Origin: Stenotrophomonas maltophilia
GTDB taxonomy: Bacteria; Pseudomonadota; Gammaproteobacteria; Xanthomonadales; Xanthomonadaceae
Reading direction: 5' to 3'
DNA: 64,000 nucleotides
Assembly (NCBI RefSeq): GCF_003205835.1
Contig: NZ_CP029773.1
Location: 2,574,501-2,638,500 of the forward strand
Shown here: piece by piece, positions 33,010-41,728 of the stretch
How the letters are laid out: each line of letters opens with the position of its first letter
Position numbering within the stretch: position 1 is the stretch's first letter
Program-made: the position numbers and the translations under genes
Notes under the pieces: generated by a model
What the model was told of the DNA's origin: nothing
The model's database searches: none
What the model saw: only the letters and a program-made list of their open reading frames with translations

Positions 33010-35295
33010 TCACGCAATCACCGCCACCATTGCGCTCATCCGCACCGGGATCGACTTGGCCGCTGGGGTACCGCTGACCCGATCGTAGTAGTCCAGCGGC
33101 AACAACGGGTTCAGTTCCGGGTAGTAACCGGCCAGGGCGCCGCGCGGCATCGGGTAGTCCAGTACGGTCAGGCCCTCGATGCGCCGCTGCACGCCATCAC
33201 CGCTGATGGTCTCCAGGTAGACCAGCGCCTCCTTCTCCAGCCCGCGTGCCAGCCGGTCCTCGATGTTCATGAACAGCACCATGCGATCGTTGTAAACGCC
33301 GCGATAGCGGTCGTTGTAGCTGTAGATGGTGGTGTTGTACTGGTCGTGCGAGCGCACCGTGGCCAACCGCAGCATCTCGGGGTCGTCCACCGGCGCGTCC
33401 ACGTCCAGGCCCGGCATCACCAGGATGTTGGCCTTGCCATTCGGCGTGGGCCACACGCGGCGGCGCGGTGGAATGTCCAGATGGAAGCCGTGCGGCTGCT
33501 GGATGCGCTCGTTGAAGCCGGTGTAGACCTCCGGGTACACCGCCGCGATCAGCTCGCGGATGGGAGCGTAGTCATGCATGCACCCCGCCCAGTCGACCTT
33601 GCTGTGCGGCAATGTTGCCATCGCCATGCGGCAGACGATCTCGACCTCCGGGAGCACGTCCGTGCTGACCGGTTCCAGCACACCGCGCGAGGCGGTGACA
33701 TTGGACATGGCGTCTTCGATGGTGACGAACTGCTCGCCGGCCGGCGTGACGATGCGCTCCGAGCGCGCCACCACCGGCAGGATCAGCGCATCGCGGCCAT
33801 GTACCAGATGGCCGCGGTTGAGCTTGGTGGCGATGCCGACCGTCAGCTCCAGGCCGCGCATCGCCTCGTACGCACGCGGCGTGTCGGGCACCGCATGGAT
33901 GAAATTGCCGCCCAGGCCGATGAACACCTTGGCGCTGCCATCCAGCATTGCCTCGATCGACTCGACCACGTGGTGACCATGCTCACGCGGCGGCTCGAAG
34001 CCGAACACCTGCTGCACGCGGTCCAGATAGGCCGGCCTGGGTTTCTCGTCAATGCCGACGGTGCGGTCGCCCTGCACGTTGGAGTGGCCACGGATCGGCC
34101 CGATGCCGGCACCGGGCTTGCCGAAGTTGCCACGCAGCATCAGCAGATTGGCCACCTGCTGCAGCAGGGTCGAACCATACTGATGCTGGGTCAGACCCAT
34201 GCCGTAGCAGATCACGGTGGCCTTGGAGCGGATGTAGATCTCGGCGCAGCGGCGGATCTGCGCCTGGGTGATGCCGGAGACCTGCACGATCTCGTCCCAG
34301 TCCTGCGCCAGCACATCCTCGCGCAATGCCTCCAGGCCGACGGTGTGTTCGGCCAGGAACTCATGGTCGAGCACACGCTCGCCCTGCGCCTCGCGTTCGA
34401 ACATCACCTTCATCATGCCCTTGATCAGGGCCAGGTCGCCGCCGATGCGGATGTGCACGAACTCGCTGGTGATCTCGGTCGAACCGAACGTGGCCATCTG
34501 CACCATGTCCTGCGGTTCGGCGAAACGGATCAGCGCACGCTCGGGCATCGGGTTGACCGCCACGATCGGGATGCCGCGTTTGCGCGCCTCGACCAGGTTG
34601 CTCATCATCCGCGGCGAGTTGGTGCCGGTGTTCTGGCCGATCACGAAGATCGCCTCGGCGTGCTCGAAATCCTGCAGCACGATGGTGCCCTTGCCCACGC
34701 CGATGGCCGGCGGCAGGCCGCGGCTGGTCGGCTCGTGGCACATGTTCGAGCAGTCCGGGAAATTGTTGGTGCCGAACTCGCGCACGAAGATCGAATACAG
34801 GAACGCGGCTTCGTTGGGCGTGCGGCCGGAGGTGTAGAACTCAGCCTGGTGCGGGCTGTCCAGCGCCTGCAGATGACGGCCAATCAAGGCAAACGCCTCG
34901 TCCCAGCTGCACGGAACGTAATGATCGGTGGACGCGTCGTAGCGCATCGGCTCGGTCAGCCGGCCCTGCATCTCCAGCCAGTAGTCGGTCTGCGCCATCA
35001 GCTCGGTGACCGTGTGCTGGGCGAACAGCTCGCGGCCAGCACGGAACTGGGTGGCTTCCCAGGCCAGCGCCTTGGCACCGTTCTCGCAGAATTCCAGTTT
35101 CTTGCGTTCGTCGGCATCGGGGAACGCGCAGCTGGGGCACTTGAAGCCACCGGGCTGGTTCATCGCCAGCAGCGCCTTCGAGCCCTTGCCGATCACGCTC
35201 TGCTGCAACAGCACCTTGGCCGTGGCGCCGGCGGCACCCCAGCCACCGGCCGGCTGGTTGTAGGGCTTGTAGCGCGGCGGCTTCTGCTCGGACAT
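33010..35295 (-). CDS. FdhF/YdeP-family molybdopterin oxidoreductase
   Basis: 761 residues from ATG at 35295. Cytoplasmic molybdenum enzyme of the formate-dehydrogenase-alpha-like YdeP group. Features: an N-terminal cysteine region (K-C-P-S-C-A-F-P, E-F-C-E-N-G), the Mo-cofactor motif N-N-F-P-D-C-S-N-M-C-H-E-P-T-S, nucleotide contacts (G-Q-N-T-G-T-N-S-P-R-M-M; M-G-L-T-Q-H; R-G-N-F-G-K-P-G-A-G) and a C-terminal dinucleotide-binding domain (S-Y-N-D-R-Y-R-G). E. coli YdeP is linked to acid resistance, but substrates of the group are unclear. Divergent from fdhD, consistent with a shared need for cofactor sulfuration. Confidence 0.9.
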   Translation of the reverse strand: MSEQKPPRYKPYNQPAGGWGAAGATAKVLLQQSVIGKGSKALLAMNQPGGFKCPSCAFPDADERKKLEFCENGAKALAWEATQFRAGRELFAQHTVTELMAQTDYWLEMQGRLTEPMRYDASTDHYVPCSWDEAFALIGRHLQALDSPHQAEFYTSGRTPNEAAFLYSIFVREFGTNNFPDCSNMCHEPTSRGLPPAIGVGKGTIVLQDFEHAEAIFVIGQNTGTNSPRMMSNLVEARKRGIPIVAVNPMPERALIRFAEPQDMVQMATFGSTEITSEFVHIRIGGDLALIKGMMKVMFEREAQGERVLDHEFLAEHTVGLEALREDVLAQDWDEIVQVSGITQAQIRRCAEIYIRSKATVICYGMGLTQHQYGSTLLQQVANLLMLRGNFGKPGAGIGPIRGHSNVQGDRTVGIDEKPRPAYLDRVQQVFGFEPPREHGHHVVESIEAMLDGSAKVFIGLGGNFIHAVPDTPRAYEAMRGLELTVGIATKLNRGHLVHGRDALILPVVARSERIVTPAGEQFVTIEDAMSNVTASRGVLEPVSTDVLPEVEIVCRMAMATLPHSKVDWAGCMHDYAPIRELIAAVYPEVYTGFNERIQQPHGFHLDIPPRRRVWPTPNGKANILVMPGLDVDAPVDDPEMLRLATVRSHDQYNTTIYSYNDRYRGVYNDRMVLFMNIEDRLARGLEKEALVYLETISGDGVQRRIEGLTVLDYPMPRGALAGYYPELNPLLPLDYYDRVSGTPAAKSIPVRMSAMVAVIA

Positions 35296-35537
35296 GTTCG
35301 GGAACCTGGCGGGAGGAACACAACAACACACGTTTACTGCGGGCCAGCAGCCCTTTCGGCGGCCCGGCAAGCCCCACAGTCAAGCACGGCACACGGCCCT
35401 GCGCCAGAGGCTGGCGCTGATTTCAGCACAGCGTGTCATGACAACGGTTACACCCGCGTCAGCGCCCGGCCACTGCGCTATTCTCGAAGCCGTGGGTGGT
35501 TCACCACCTGCGTATTTCCCTTGCCCGGACGCGCTGC

Positions 35538-36377
35538 ATGCCTGACTCGACCCCGCCGCACACCCCGCCTGCCGGCACGGCGCAACGCCCGTTGCAGCGC
35601 TGGCGCAGCGAGGGGCACCAGCAGCAGGTCGACGTGGTGGCCGAGGAAGTTCCGGTTGCACTGCGCTACAACGGCGCCGCCTTCGCGGTGATGATGGCCA
35701 CCCCCTGCGATCTGGAAGACTTCGCGCTGGGTTTCTCGCTCAGCGAGGGGCTGATCACTGCGCCCTCGCAACTGCTGTTGATCGAGGTGCGCCCGCAGCT
35801 GGAGGGCATCGAGCTGCAGATGACCGTGACCGAGGATGCACCCGGTGCCGATCTGGATCCGGCCAATGGCCGCCTGCTGCCCGGTCGCGGTGGCTGTGGC
35901 CTGTGCGGCACGCGGCAGCTGGAGGATGTGCTGCGCCCGCTGCCGCAGATCCGCGAGCGCCGCACCTATCCGCATGCCGCATTGCAGCGGGCGCTGGCCA
36001 CGCTGGCACAACATCAACCGATGAATGCGGTAAGCGGCTCCACCCACGCCGCCGCCTGGGCCGATGCCAGTGGGCGCATCGGCTGGGTGCGCGAGGACGT
36101 GGGCCGCCACAACGCGTTGGACAAACTGATCGGCGCCCTGCATCACAACGAGCACGCCATCGACGGTGGGTTGCTGGTGATTTCCAGCCGCGCCAGCTAC
36201 GAAATGGTGAGCAAGGCGGTGCGCGCTGGTGCCAGCGTGCTGGCAGCGGTGTCGGCACCGACCGCGCTGGCGATCGACCTGGCGCGCAGCGCCGGCCTGT
36301 GCCTGGTCGGGTTCGCGCGGGAGAGCGGGTTCAATGTGTATACCCATCCCGAACGGCTGCAGGCGGACGACAGGTAG
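35538..36377 (+). CDS. fdhD: Formate dehydrogenase accessory sulfurtransferase FdhD
   Basis: 279 residues. Transfers sulfur from the cysteine desulfurase to the Mo-bisPGD cofactor of formate-dehydrogenase-like enzymes. The sulfur-relay loop is G-R-G-G-C-G-L-C-G with Cys120 and Cys123. Other family phrases: D-L-E-D-F-A-L-G-F-S-L-S-E-G, E-D-V-G-R-H-N-A-L-D-K and S-S-R-A-S-Y-E-M-V-S-K. Its probable client is the divergent oxidoreductase at 33010-35295; the 242-bp gap between them should hold both promoters. The TAG stop lies in a GTAG. Confidence 0.95.
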   Translation: MPDSTPPHTPPAGTAQRPLQRWRSEGHQQQVDVVAEEVPVALRYNGAAFAVMMATPCDLEDFALGFSLSEGLITAPSQLLLIEVRPQLEGIELQMTVTEDAPGADLDPANGRLLPGRGGCGLCGTRQLEDVLRPLPQIRERRTYPHAALQRALATLAQHQPMNAVSGSTHAAAWADASGRIGWVREDVGRHNALDKLIGALHHNEHAIDGGLLVISSRASYEMVSKAVRAGASVLAAVSAPTALAIDLARSAGLCLVGFARESGFNVYTHPERLQADDR

Positions 36378-36407
36378 AGCCGACCACGCCGTCTGCTCCA
36401 TTTCGAC

Positions 36408-36438
36408 CGGCCCGGGCGGCCCACTGCCACCCGGGCCG
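36408..36438. terminator. Bidirectional hairpin between fdhD and the AhpD-like gene
   Basis: CGGCCCGGG pairs with CCCGGGCCG across a 13-base loop (inner GG/CC can extend it), centred between two convergent genes. GC-rich without U-tracts. Confidence 0.55.
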
Positions 36439-36447
36439 AACCGCATC

Positions 36448-36984
36448 TCAGCGCAGCGCCACCTTCGGGAAGTCCACCGGCACGTCGAACGCGACGTTGA
36501 CGTAGTTGGTGAACAGGTTGAGTGCCACATGGGCGAGGATCTCGACGATCTGCTCGTCATCGAAGCCAGCCGCGCGCAGCGCCTGCACGTCGCCGTCGGT
36601 GATCTGCGCACGTTGCTCGACCACCTTCAGCGCGAAGTCGAGTGCCGCCGAAGTGGCCGGATCGCTGGACTGGCCGATCTGCGCGGCGGCCATCTGCTCG
36701 CTGCTGGCGCCGGCCTTGCGGCCCAATGCCGTGTGCGCGGCGAGGCAGTACTCACAGGCATTGCGGTTGGCGATGGCCACGGCGATCTGCTCGCCCAGCA
36801 GCGGCGACAGGCGACCGCCGCCCAGTGCGCCGAACGAACCCCACATGCTCTGCAGGGCGGCCGGCGAATTGGCCACGGCGCGGAACATGGCCGGGGTGGC
36901 GCCGAAGGCGGCGTGGACCTGGCTCAGCAGGGCCTGGCGGTCGGCGGTGGTGTTGGCGGCATCGATCAGGGGGACACGGGACAT
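36448..36984 (-). CDS. Carboxymuconolactone decarboxylase/AhpD-like protein
   Basis: 178 residues. All-helical AhpD fold with the redox motif C-E-Y-C-L-A-A-H-T (Cys77, Cys80, His84), which marks peroxidase/disulfide-type members rather than the metabolic decarboxylase. ATG at 36984 has GGAGA upstream. Divergent from an AraC regulator starting 106 bp away, which is its likely controller. It probably protects against peroxides or reactive electrophiles; the substrate is not defined. Confidence 0.88.
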   Translation of the reverse strand: MSRVPLIDAANTTADRQALLSQVHAAFGATPAMFRAVANSPAALQSMWGSFGALGGGRLSPLLGEQIAVAIANRNACEYCLAAHTALGRKAGASSEQMAAAQIGQSSDPATSAALDFALKVVEQRAQITDGDVQALRAAGFDDEQIVEILAHVALNLFTNYVNVAFDVPVDFPKVALR

Positions 36985-37014
36985 GGTGGATCTCCTTGGG
37001 AAAGCGCCCGGGAT

Positions 37015-37052
37015 TGGACGACCCGCTCATCCTAGGTAGACTCACTGGACGA
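37015..37052. promoter_or_regulatory. Direct repeats in the AhpD-like/AraC intergenic region
   Basis: TGGACGA occurs at 37015-37021 and 37046-37052, 31 bp apart (about three helix turns), between the divergent starts. Direct repeats on one helix face suit AraC-family proteins. Confidence 0.3.
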
Positions 37053-37090
37053 ATCAGGCCAAATTAACCATACATTTTGTCCATGCGTCC

Positions 37091-37972
37091 ATGAGCATTC
37101 CCGTCGACACCACCGCGCCCGATCGCCTCTCCTCCCTGCTGGAACGCTTCCGGGTGCAGGCCGCGCTGTTCCACAGCGGCCCGCTGTGCGGGCGCCATGT
37201 CTTCGAGCCGCAACCCGGTCGTGCATTCCTGCACATCCTGCGCCGGGGTGAAATGGAGGTGCGCCATCCCGATGGCGATACCGCGCTGCCGCGGTTGAAG
37301 ATCGACACCCCCAGCCTGCTGCTGTACCCACAGCCGCTGCACCACGTGTTCTTCAATGCCCCACTGGATGGCCCGGACTTCACCTGCGCGACGCTCGATT
37401 TCGATGGCGGAGCGCGCAATCCCATCGTGCAGTCGCTGCCGCCGGTGATGGTGGTGCCGCTGGCCGCGATCGGCGAACTGGACGACACCCTGCACCTGCT
37501 GTTCACCGAGGCTGACCGCCAGCGCTGCGGGTCACGGCTGCTGACCAACCGCCTGTTCGAAGTGGCGTTGATCCAGGTCCTGCGCTGGGTGGTGGACCAT
37601 CCTGATGCGGCGGGTGTCAGCCATGGGCTGATGCGCGGGCTGTCCGACGCGCGGCTGGCACGCACGCTGGTGGCGATGCACCAGGCGCCGCAGGACGAAT
37701 GGACGCTGCCACGCATGGCGTCGACCGCCGGCATGTCGCGTAGCGCGTTCGCGGCCGTGTTCAAGGAGGTGATGCAGGCGACGCCGGCCAGTTATCTGCT
37801 GGATTGGCGGCTGAGCCTGGCCTGCGCGCAGTTGCGTGCGGGCGTGGCGGTCAAGCAGGTGGCGATCGAGGTGGGGTTTGCCGATACCGCGTCGTTGTCG
37901 AAGGCGTTCCGCAAGCGGTTGGGGGCTTCGCCCAGGGCGTGGTTGGCGGCGACCGCAGCACAGGTCGGGTAA
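37091..37972 (+). CDS. AraC-family regulator with cupin sensor domain
   Basis: 293 residues. The N-terminal cupin-like domain (G-R-A-F-L-H-I-L-R-R-G-E-M-E-V; L-L-L-Y-P-Q-P-L-H-H) is of the AraC_binding_1 type. Two C-terminal helix-turn-helices follow (L-P-R-M-A-S-T-A-G-M-S-R-S-A-F-A-A-V-F-K; V-K-Q-V-A-I-E-V-G-F-A-D-T-A-S-L-S-K-A-F). Divergent from the AhpD-like gene, a common arrangement for regulators of that gene. Confidence 0.9.
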   Translation: MSIPVDTTAPDRLSSLLERFRVQAALFHSGPLCGRHVFEPQPGRAFLHILRRGEMEVRHPDGDTALPRLKIDTPSLLLYPQPLHHVFFNAPLDGPDFTCATLDFDGGARNPIVQSLPPVMVVPLAAIGELDDTLHLLFTEADRQRCGSRLLTNRLFEVALIQVLRWVVDHPDAAGVSHGLMRGLSDARLARTLVAMHQAPQDEWTLPRMASTAGMSRSAFAAVFKEVMQATPASYLLDWRLSLACAQLRAGVAVKQVAIEVGFADTASLSKAFRKRLGASPRAWLAATAAQVG

Positions 37973-37983
37973 ATGGGTGAGGG

Positions 37984-38069
37984 GTAGCGTCGACCGCGGG
38001 TCGACTATCGCGCGAAGCGCGGGATTTCGTTGTCTGACCGACGAGCAGTCGAGCATGGCTCGACTCTAC
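37984..38069. repeat. SMAG repeats between AraC and TetR genes
   Basis: A GTAG-headed unit (arms GTCGACC/GGTCGAC) at 37984-38004 and an inverted AGTCGAGC/GCTCGACT unit ending CTAC at 38047-38069. The latter CTAC supplies the TetR stop (TAG, minus strand, 38066-38068). Confidence 0.8.
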
Positions 38070-38626
38070 AAGGGCGGTGACCCGTCGGGCTTCGCCAGCA
38101 GCCCCGCGATGCGTTCGGCCACCTGGGCGCGCACGCTTTCATCCAGCTGCCCTTCGTACATCGCTTCGTAGATCCACAGGCCATCGGCGGCCAGCCGCGC
38201 CACGAAGTTGTCGAGTGCGGCCGGGTCATTCTGCCCGGCCGACGGCGGCAACGGCGCCCAGCGCCGCACTGCCGGTCCCCACGGGCGCTCGTCGGCGTCC
38301 GGGTCGGCCGATTCGAGCATGAACATCAGTTCGGCACGGGTGGCGCTCTGCGCCGAGACGCGCACGAAGGTCTGGTAGCGCTCCAGCGCCGATGCTTCCT
38401 CCGCACGCTTGCCCAGCAGCGTTTCCATCGACGTCTCCCAGGCCTGCACCAGATGCTCGTCGATGCCGCGCAGCAGCGCCTCGCGCGACGGAAAGTGGTA
38501 CAGCAGGCCGCCGCGGGTCAGCTTGGCCTCGGCCGCCACCGACTCGAAGGTCACCGCGCGCACGCCGTCACGATTGATCACGTTGACGGCGGCGTCGAGG
38601 ATGCGGTCGCGCTTGCTGGTTCTCAT
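38066..38626 (-). CDS. TetR/AcrR repressor of the adjacent MFS pump
   Basis: 186 residues. The N-terminal helix-turn-helix is classical (R-D-R-I-L-D-A-A-V-N-V-I; T-F-E-S-V-A-A-E-A-K-L-T-R-G-G-L-L-Y-H-F-P-S-R), with a helical ligand-binding domain behind it. The gene starts four bases after the MFS stop, so both are one transcript. A 32-bp perfect dyad upstream of the MFS gene is the probable operator, giving autoregulation. Its drug-sensing ligand is unknown. Confidence 0.9.
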   Translation of the reverse strand: MRTSKRDRILDAAVNVINRDGVRAVTFESVAAEAKLTRGGLLYHFPSREALLRGIDEHLVQAWETSMETLLGKRAEEASALERYQTFVRVSAQSATRAELMFMLESADPDADERPWGPAVRRWAPLPPSAGQNDPAALDNFVARLAADGLWIYEAMYEGQLDESVRAQVAERIAGLLAKPDGSPPL

Positions 38627-38630
38627 CGCG

Positions 38631-40163
38631 TCATTTTACGCGATCGGCCGCGCCCTCGCGGCTGCCGACGCGGCCGCGCAGCAGGCGCGCGATGATCGTC
38701 GCACCGAGCGCCAGCATCACCGTGATCACCAGCAGCACGATCTGGTAGCCGCGGTCATACGCGGCCGTGGCCAGCGCGAACCACTCGCCCTGCCCGCTTT
38801 CGCGTGCCACGTGCAGCGCCTGGGTGAAGCCTTCGCGGGCAAGCTCGGGCATGTCGGCCGAGACCGGCAGGAAGGCGCCGTACATCGCCGCGCTCAAGCT
38901 GCCCAGTATCGCCACCGCCAGCAGGCCACCGAATTCGTAGGACACCTCTTCGACCGACGAGGCCATGCCTGCGCGGTGTGCCGGCACATTGTTGAGGATG
39001 GCGGTGGACGCCACCGAGATGGCCGAGCCCATGCCAAAGCCGGTAATGGCCATGCCAGCCACCACCCAGCCAAGGCCGTGCGGGAAACCGAACGCCACCA
39101 CACCGACACCCACGGCGCCAGCCGCCAGGCCACCACAGATCAGCGGACGCAGGCCCACCCGGTGCAGGATGCTGCCGCCCAGCAGTGCACTCGGCAGGCT
39201 GCCCAGCGCCGCCACCGACACCAGCAGGCCCGCCTGCAGCGGAGTGAAGCCCGCCACCAGCTGGAAGCGCTGGGTGGTGACCAGCTGCAGGCCGGCCATC
39301 GCGAACAGGGTGAACACCGCCGACAGCGTGCCGGCCAGGAACGCCGGATTGCGGAAGATCGCGAAGTCCAGCAGCGGGTACGGCAGCTGCTGCTGGCGGC
39401 GTGCGAACGCCGCGCCAGTGACGACGGCCAGCAGCAGCGCGCCTGCGCCCAGCGCATACGACGGCGGCGTAGCGATCAACGACTTGATTGCCAGCACCAG
39501 GCCAGACAGTGCGGCCAGTGCCAGCAGCGAGGACACCATGTCCCAGGGGCGCGACGTGTCGCGCTGGCCCTCCGGCGCCAGCAGCAGCGTAGCGACGAAG
39601 GCCACCACCACCACCGGCACGTTGATCAGGAACACCGAGCCCCACCAGAAGTGCTGCAGCAGCCAGCCGCCGATGATCGGACCGAGCCCCGCACCGACGA
39701 TCGCCACCGAACCCCAGATCGCGATGGCGATGTTGCGCTCACGCTCTTCGTGGAAGCTCAGGCCGATCAGGGCCAGCGTGGCCGGCATCATCGCCGCCGC
39801 GCCGACCGCCAGGAACGCGCGGGCAGCGATCAGCTGTGCGGCGCTGTCGGCGAATGCCGCTGCCAGCGATGCAAGGCCGAACACGACCAGTCCGATCAGG
39901 AACATGCGGCGGTGGCCGATGCGGTCGCCGAGCGTACCCGCGCCCAGCAGCAGGCCAGCCATCACCAGCGGATAGGCGTTGATGATCCACAGCGCCTGCC
40001 CGGCACTGGCCGAGAGTTCCTCGGTCAGGGTGGGCAGTGCGGTGTAGAGCACGGAGTTGTCGAGCGTCACCAGCAACAGGCCGGCGGCGACGGTGAACAA
40101 CAGTGCCCAGCGACGGGCACGCGACAGGGCCGGAGCACCGGCCAGGGGCTGGGACAAAGCCAT
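38631..40163 (-). CDS. MFS drug efflux transporter, DHA2 family (SmvA/QacA-like)
   Basis: 510 residues with 14 membrane helices. DHA2 signatures: L-D-N-S-V-L-Y-T-A-L-P in helix 1, D-R-I-G-H-R-R in loop 2-3 (motif A), and G-x-G-L-G-P-x-x-G-G-W-L in helix 5 (motif C). SmvA and QacA relatives export cationic biocides, dyes and some antibiotics using the proton gradient. First gene of a two-gene operon with its TetR regulator; the promoter overlaps a strong palindrome. Confidence 0.9.
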   Translation of the reverse strand: MALSQPLAGAPALSRARRWALLFTVAAGLLLVTLDNSVLYTALPTLTEELSASAGQALWIINAYPLVMAGLLLGAGTLGDRIGHRRMFLIGLVVFGLASLAAAFADSAAQLIAARAFLAVGAAAMMPATLALIGLSFHEERERNIAIAIWGSVAIVGAGLGPIIGGWLLQHFWWGSVFLINVPVVVVAFVATLLLAPEGQRDTSRPWDMVSSLLALAALSGLVLAIKSLIATPPSYALGAGALLLAVVTGAAFARRQQQLPYPLLDFAIFRNPAFLAGTLSAVFTLFAMAGLQLVTTQRFQLVAGFTPLQAGLLVSVAALGSLPSALLGGSILHRVGLRPLICGGLAAGAVGVGVVAFGFPHGLGWVVAGMAITGFGMGSAISVASTAILNNVPAHRAGMASSVEEVSYEFGGLLAVAILGSLSAAMYGAFLPVSADMPELAREGFTQALHVARESGQGEWFALATAAYDRGYQIVLLVITVMLALGATIIARLLRGRVGSREGAADRVK

Positions 40164-40192
40164 GGGAGAACCTGGTGGGGGTGGAGTATCCG

Positions 40193-40224
40193 CATAACTA
40201 TACAGGATGTCCTGTATAGTTATG
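40193..40224. promoter_or_regulatory. 32-bp perfect operator dyad for the MFS/TetR operon
   Basis: CATAACTATACAGGA, two bases, then its exact reverse complement (15-2-15). It lies 30 bp before the MFS ATG and contains TATAGT-like -10 sequence on the minus strand, so a bound TetR dimer pair would block transcription. Confidence 0.75.
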
Positions 40225-40252
40225 ACTCGAGGAATCAGCCGATTCAGCTTTT

Positions 40253-40321
40253 GTAGAGGCGCGCTTGCTCGACTGAACCGCCAGCCAGCCAGCCAGCCAG
40301 CCAGGCATGGCCTGGCTCTAC
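40253..40321. repeat. Degenerate SMAG with (GCCA)6 tetranucleotide run
   Basis: A degenerate GTAG head at 40253-40256 and an inverted unit with AGCCAGGC/GCCTGGCT arms ending CTAC at 40318-40321 flank six tandem GCCA units (40280-40303). The GCCA run grades into the palindrome arm, so it may have grown by slippage from it. Non-coding. Confidence 0.65.
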
Positions 40322-40361
40322 TGCGTCGGGCGACGCATGGCCCGGCCCGAGCGGGACGCGG

Positions 40362-41108
40362 CTAGCGGCAGTCTTCCGGCAACGCGGCAATCGCGGACAC
40401 CACGGCTGCCTGCATGCCCTGCCCCACCGCCATGTCCAGTTCCCCGCCCGTTGCCCCATGCTGGCGCCGCAGTTCGTCCTCGCACAGCCCGCGCACCCGC
40501 GCACGGGCATTGGCGCGCAGGCTGCTGCACCGCCAATCGGTGCCGCCCAGCGGCAGTACCGAATACACCACGCTGTTGCAGGCATTCCCTGCGCGTTGCT
40601 GCAACGACAGGCCGCCGAAATCCCGCGGCTCAGTGCTGCGCTGCGGGTCGAAGTAGCTGTCCGGGAAGGTGCGCGCGTACTGCTCGATGTCCACCTCCAT
40701 GCTGCGCCCACCGGCCAACGGCATCTGCAGCGGCTGGCCACAGCGCGTGGCATCGGCGCGATGCTGGATGTACTGGTAGATCGGCCGGTCCAGCATTGGA
40801 TCCTGCTGGGTCACCGCACTGACCGCGGCCAGCACCGGCAGCGATGCACGATTGGCCATGCGCGCCAGCAGCCCCGCCTGTGCCGGCACGCAGCGGTCGC
40901 GCAACGTGGCCGCCAGCAGGAACAGTACATCGTTGCGAAAAGCGTGGTCTTCGCCGAGACGTTGTTCGATGCGCTGGCTGGCATCGGCCGCGGGTGCCGG
41001 GAAGGCGATCGCCGGTGGCTCGGTGACGTCGGCGCGCAGGTGCCACCACACCAGCAACACCACGCTGGTGACCAACACCCCGGCAACCATGATCCAACGC
41101 GTGCGCAT
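40362..41108 (-). CDS. Hypothetical protein, last gene of the Zrg-like operon
   Basis: 248 residues, not recognised. An N-terminal membrane anchor (residues ~6-22, I-M-V-A-G-V-L-V-T-S-V-V-L-L-V-W-W) is followed by a mostly helical periplasmic region with several cysteines (e.g. D-R-C-V-P, T-R-C-G-Q, W-R-C-S-S, L-C-E-D-E), probably disulfide-bonded. Its ATG overlaps the upstream DUF3299 stop (TGATG), so it is translated with the zinc genes. Function unknown; the coupling suggests an accessory envelope role. Confidence 0.6.
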   Translation of the reverse strand: MRTRWIMVAGVLVTSVVLLVWWHLRADVTEPPAIAFPAPAADASQRIEQRLGEDHAFRNDVLFLLAATLRDRCVPAQAGLLARMANRASLPVLAAVSAVTQQDPMLDRPIYQYIQHRADATRCGQPLQMPLAGGRSMEVDIEQYARTFPDSYFDPQRSTEPRDFGGLSLQQRAGNACNSVVYSVLPLGGTDWRCSSLRANARARVRGLCEDELRRQHGATGGELDMAVGQGMQAAVVSAIAALPEDCR

Positions 41109-41728
41109 CAGTTGTGGATCGCCGTCAGTGTCGCCGCTGCGGCGTCGTAGGAAGCGCTGGCAATGTCCGCATCGAAGCGCTTCACCTGCAGGCGGCCGGC
41201 CAACCGGTACGGATCCCATAGGTCGCCCAGTGCGATCGGCGTAGCCAGGGTCACGTGGATGATCTGGTTCGGTGGCGGCGGCGGCACATGGATGCACGCA
41301 CCGTAGAACGGCACGAACAGCAGTTCATCGACCAGGCCGGCATCGTTGGTACCCAGCGGCACCACGTAGCCATCCAGGTCCACGGCGCGGCCATCAGCAG
41401 CATCGACCACCTGCGAGGAGCCGAACTGTTTGGCGCGGTCCGGGCTGGAGTGGTCGATCTCCTGCCCCGGTGGCGTGCCCGAGCCGGTGTCGTCGATCAG
41501 CCCGCCCACCCCGTCCATGCCATTGCGTGACAGGCCGATCTGCGGCGGCGGGCGCTGGTAGGTCACTTCGTCGGGCCGCAACGCGTCCCAACGAGCGATG
41601 GGCGCTTCGGTCGTGGCCGGCCGCGCAGCTTCTGGTGCTGCGCTGGGGGCCATGGCGTCCCCACCCGCCTGCGTGCACCCCAACAGGCCCAGGCAGCAGG
41701 TCAGTCCGATCATGACACTACGGTTCAT
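41108..41728 (-). CDS. DUF3299 lipoprotein, copy 2
   Basis: 206 residues. The lipobox L-G-L-L-G-C puts the lipidated Cys at about residue 18. The DUF3299 core reads L-D-G-Y-V-V-P-L, L-L-F-V-P-F-Y-G-A-C-I-H-V-P-P-P-P-P-N-Q-I-I-H-V, as in copy 1 upstream. It overlaps the preceding gene by 11 bases. A pair of such proteins downstream of a ZrgA-ABC set recalls Vibrio zrgABCDE; I propose a ZrgD/E-like role, inferred from gene order. The conserved Cys-His pair could bind metal. Confidence 0.7.
   Translation of the reverse strand: MNRSVMIGLTCCLGLLGCTQAGGDAMAPSAAPEAARPATTEAPIARWDALRPDEVTYQRPPPQIGLSRNGMDGVGGLIDDTGSGTPPGQEIDHSSPDRAKQFGSSQVVDAADGRAVDLDGYVVPLGTNDAGLVDELLFVPFYGACIHVPPPPPNQIIHVTLATPIALGDLWDPYRLAGRLQVKRFDADIASASYDAAAATLTAIHN

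Noticed and set aside
33001..35691. 896-codon frame antisense to the molybdopterin oxidoreductase
   Set aside because: His/Gln/Arg-rich with no recognisable domain; the opposite strand carries an intact enzyme.
38409..40256. 615-codon frame antisense to the TetR/MFS operon
   Set aside because: Shadow frame with Gln/His/Arg bias and no start signal.
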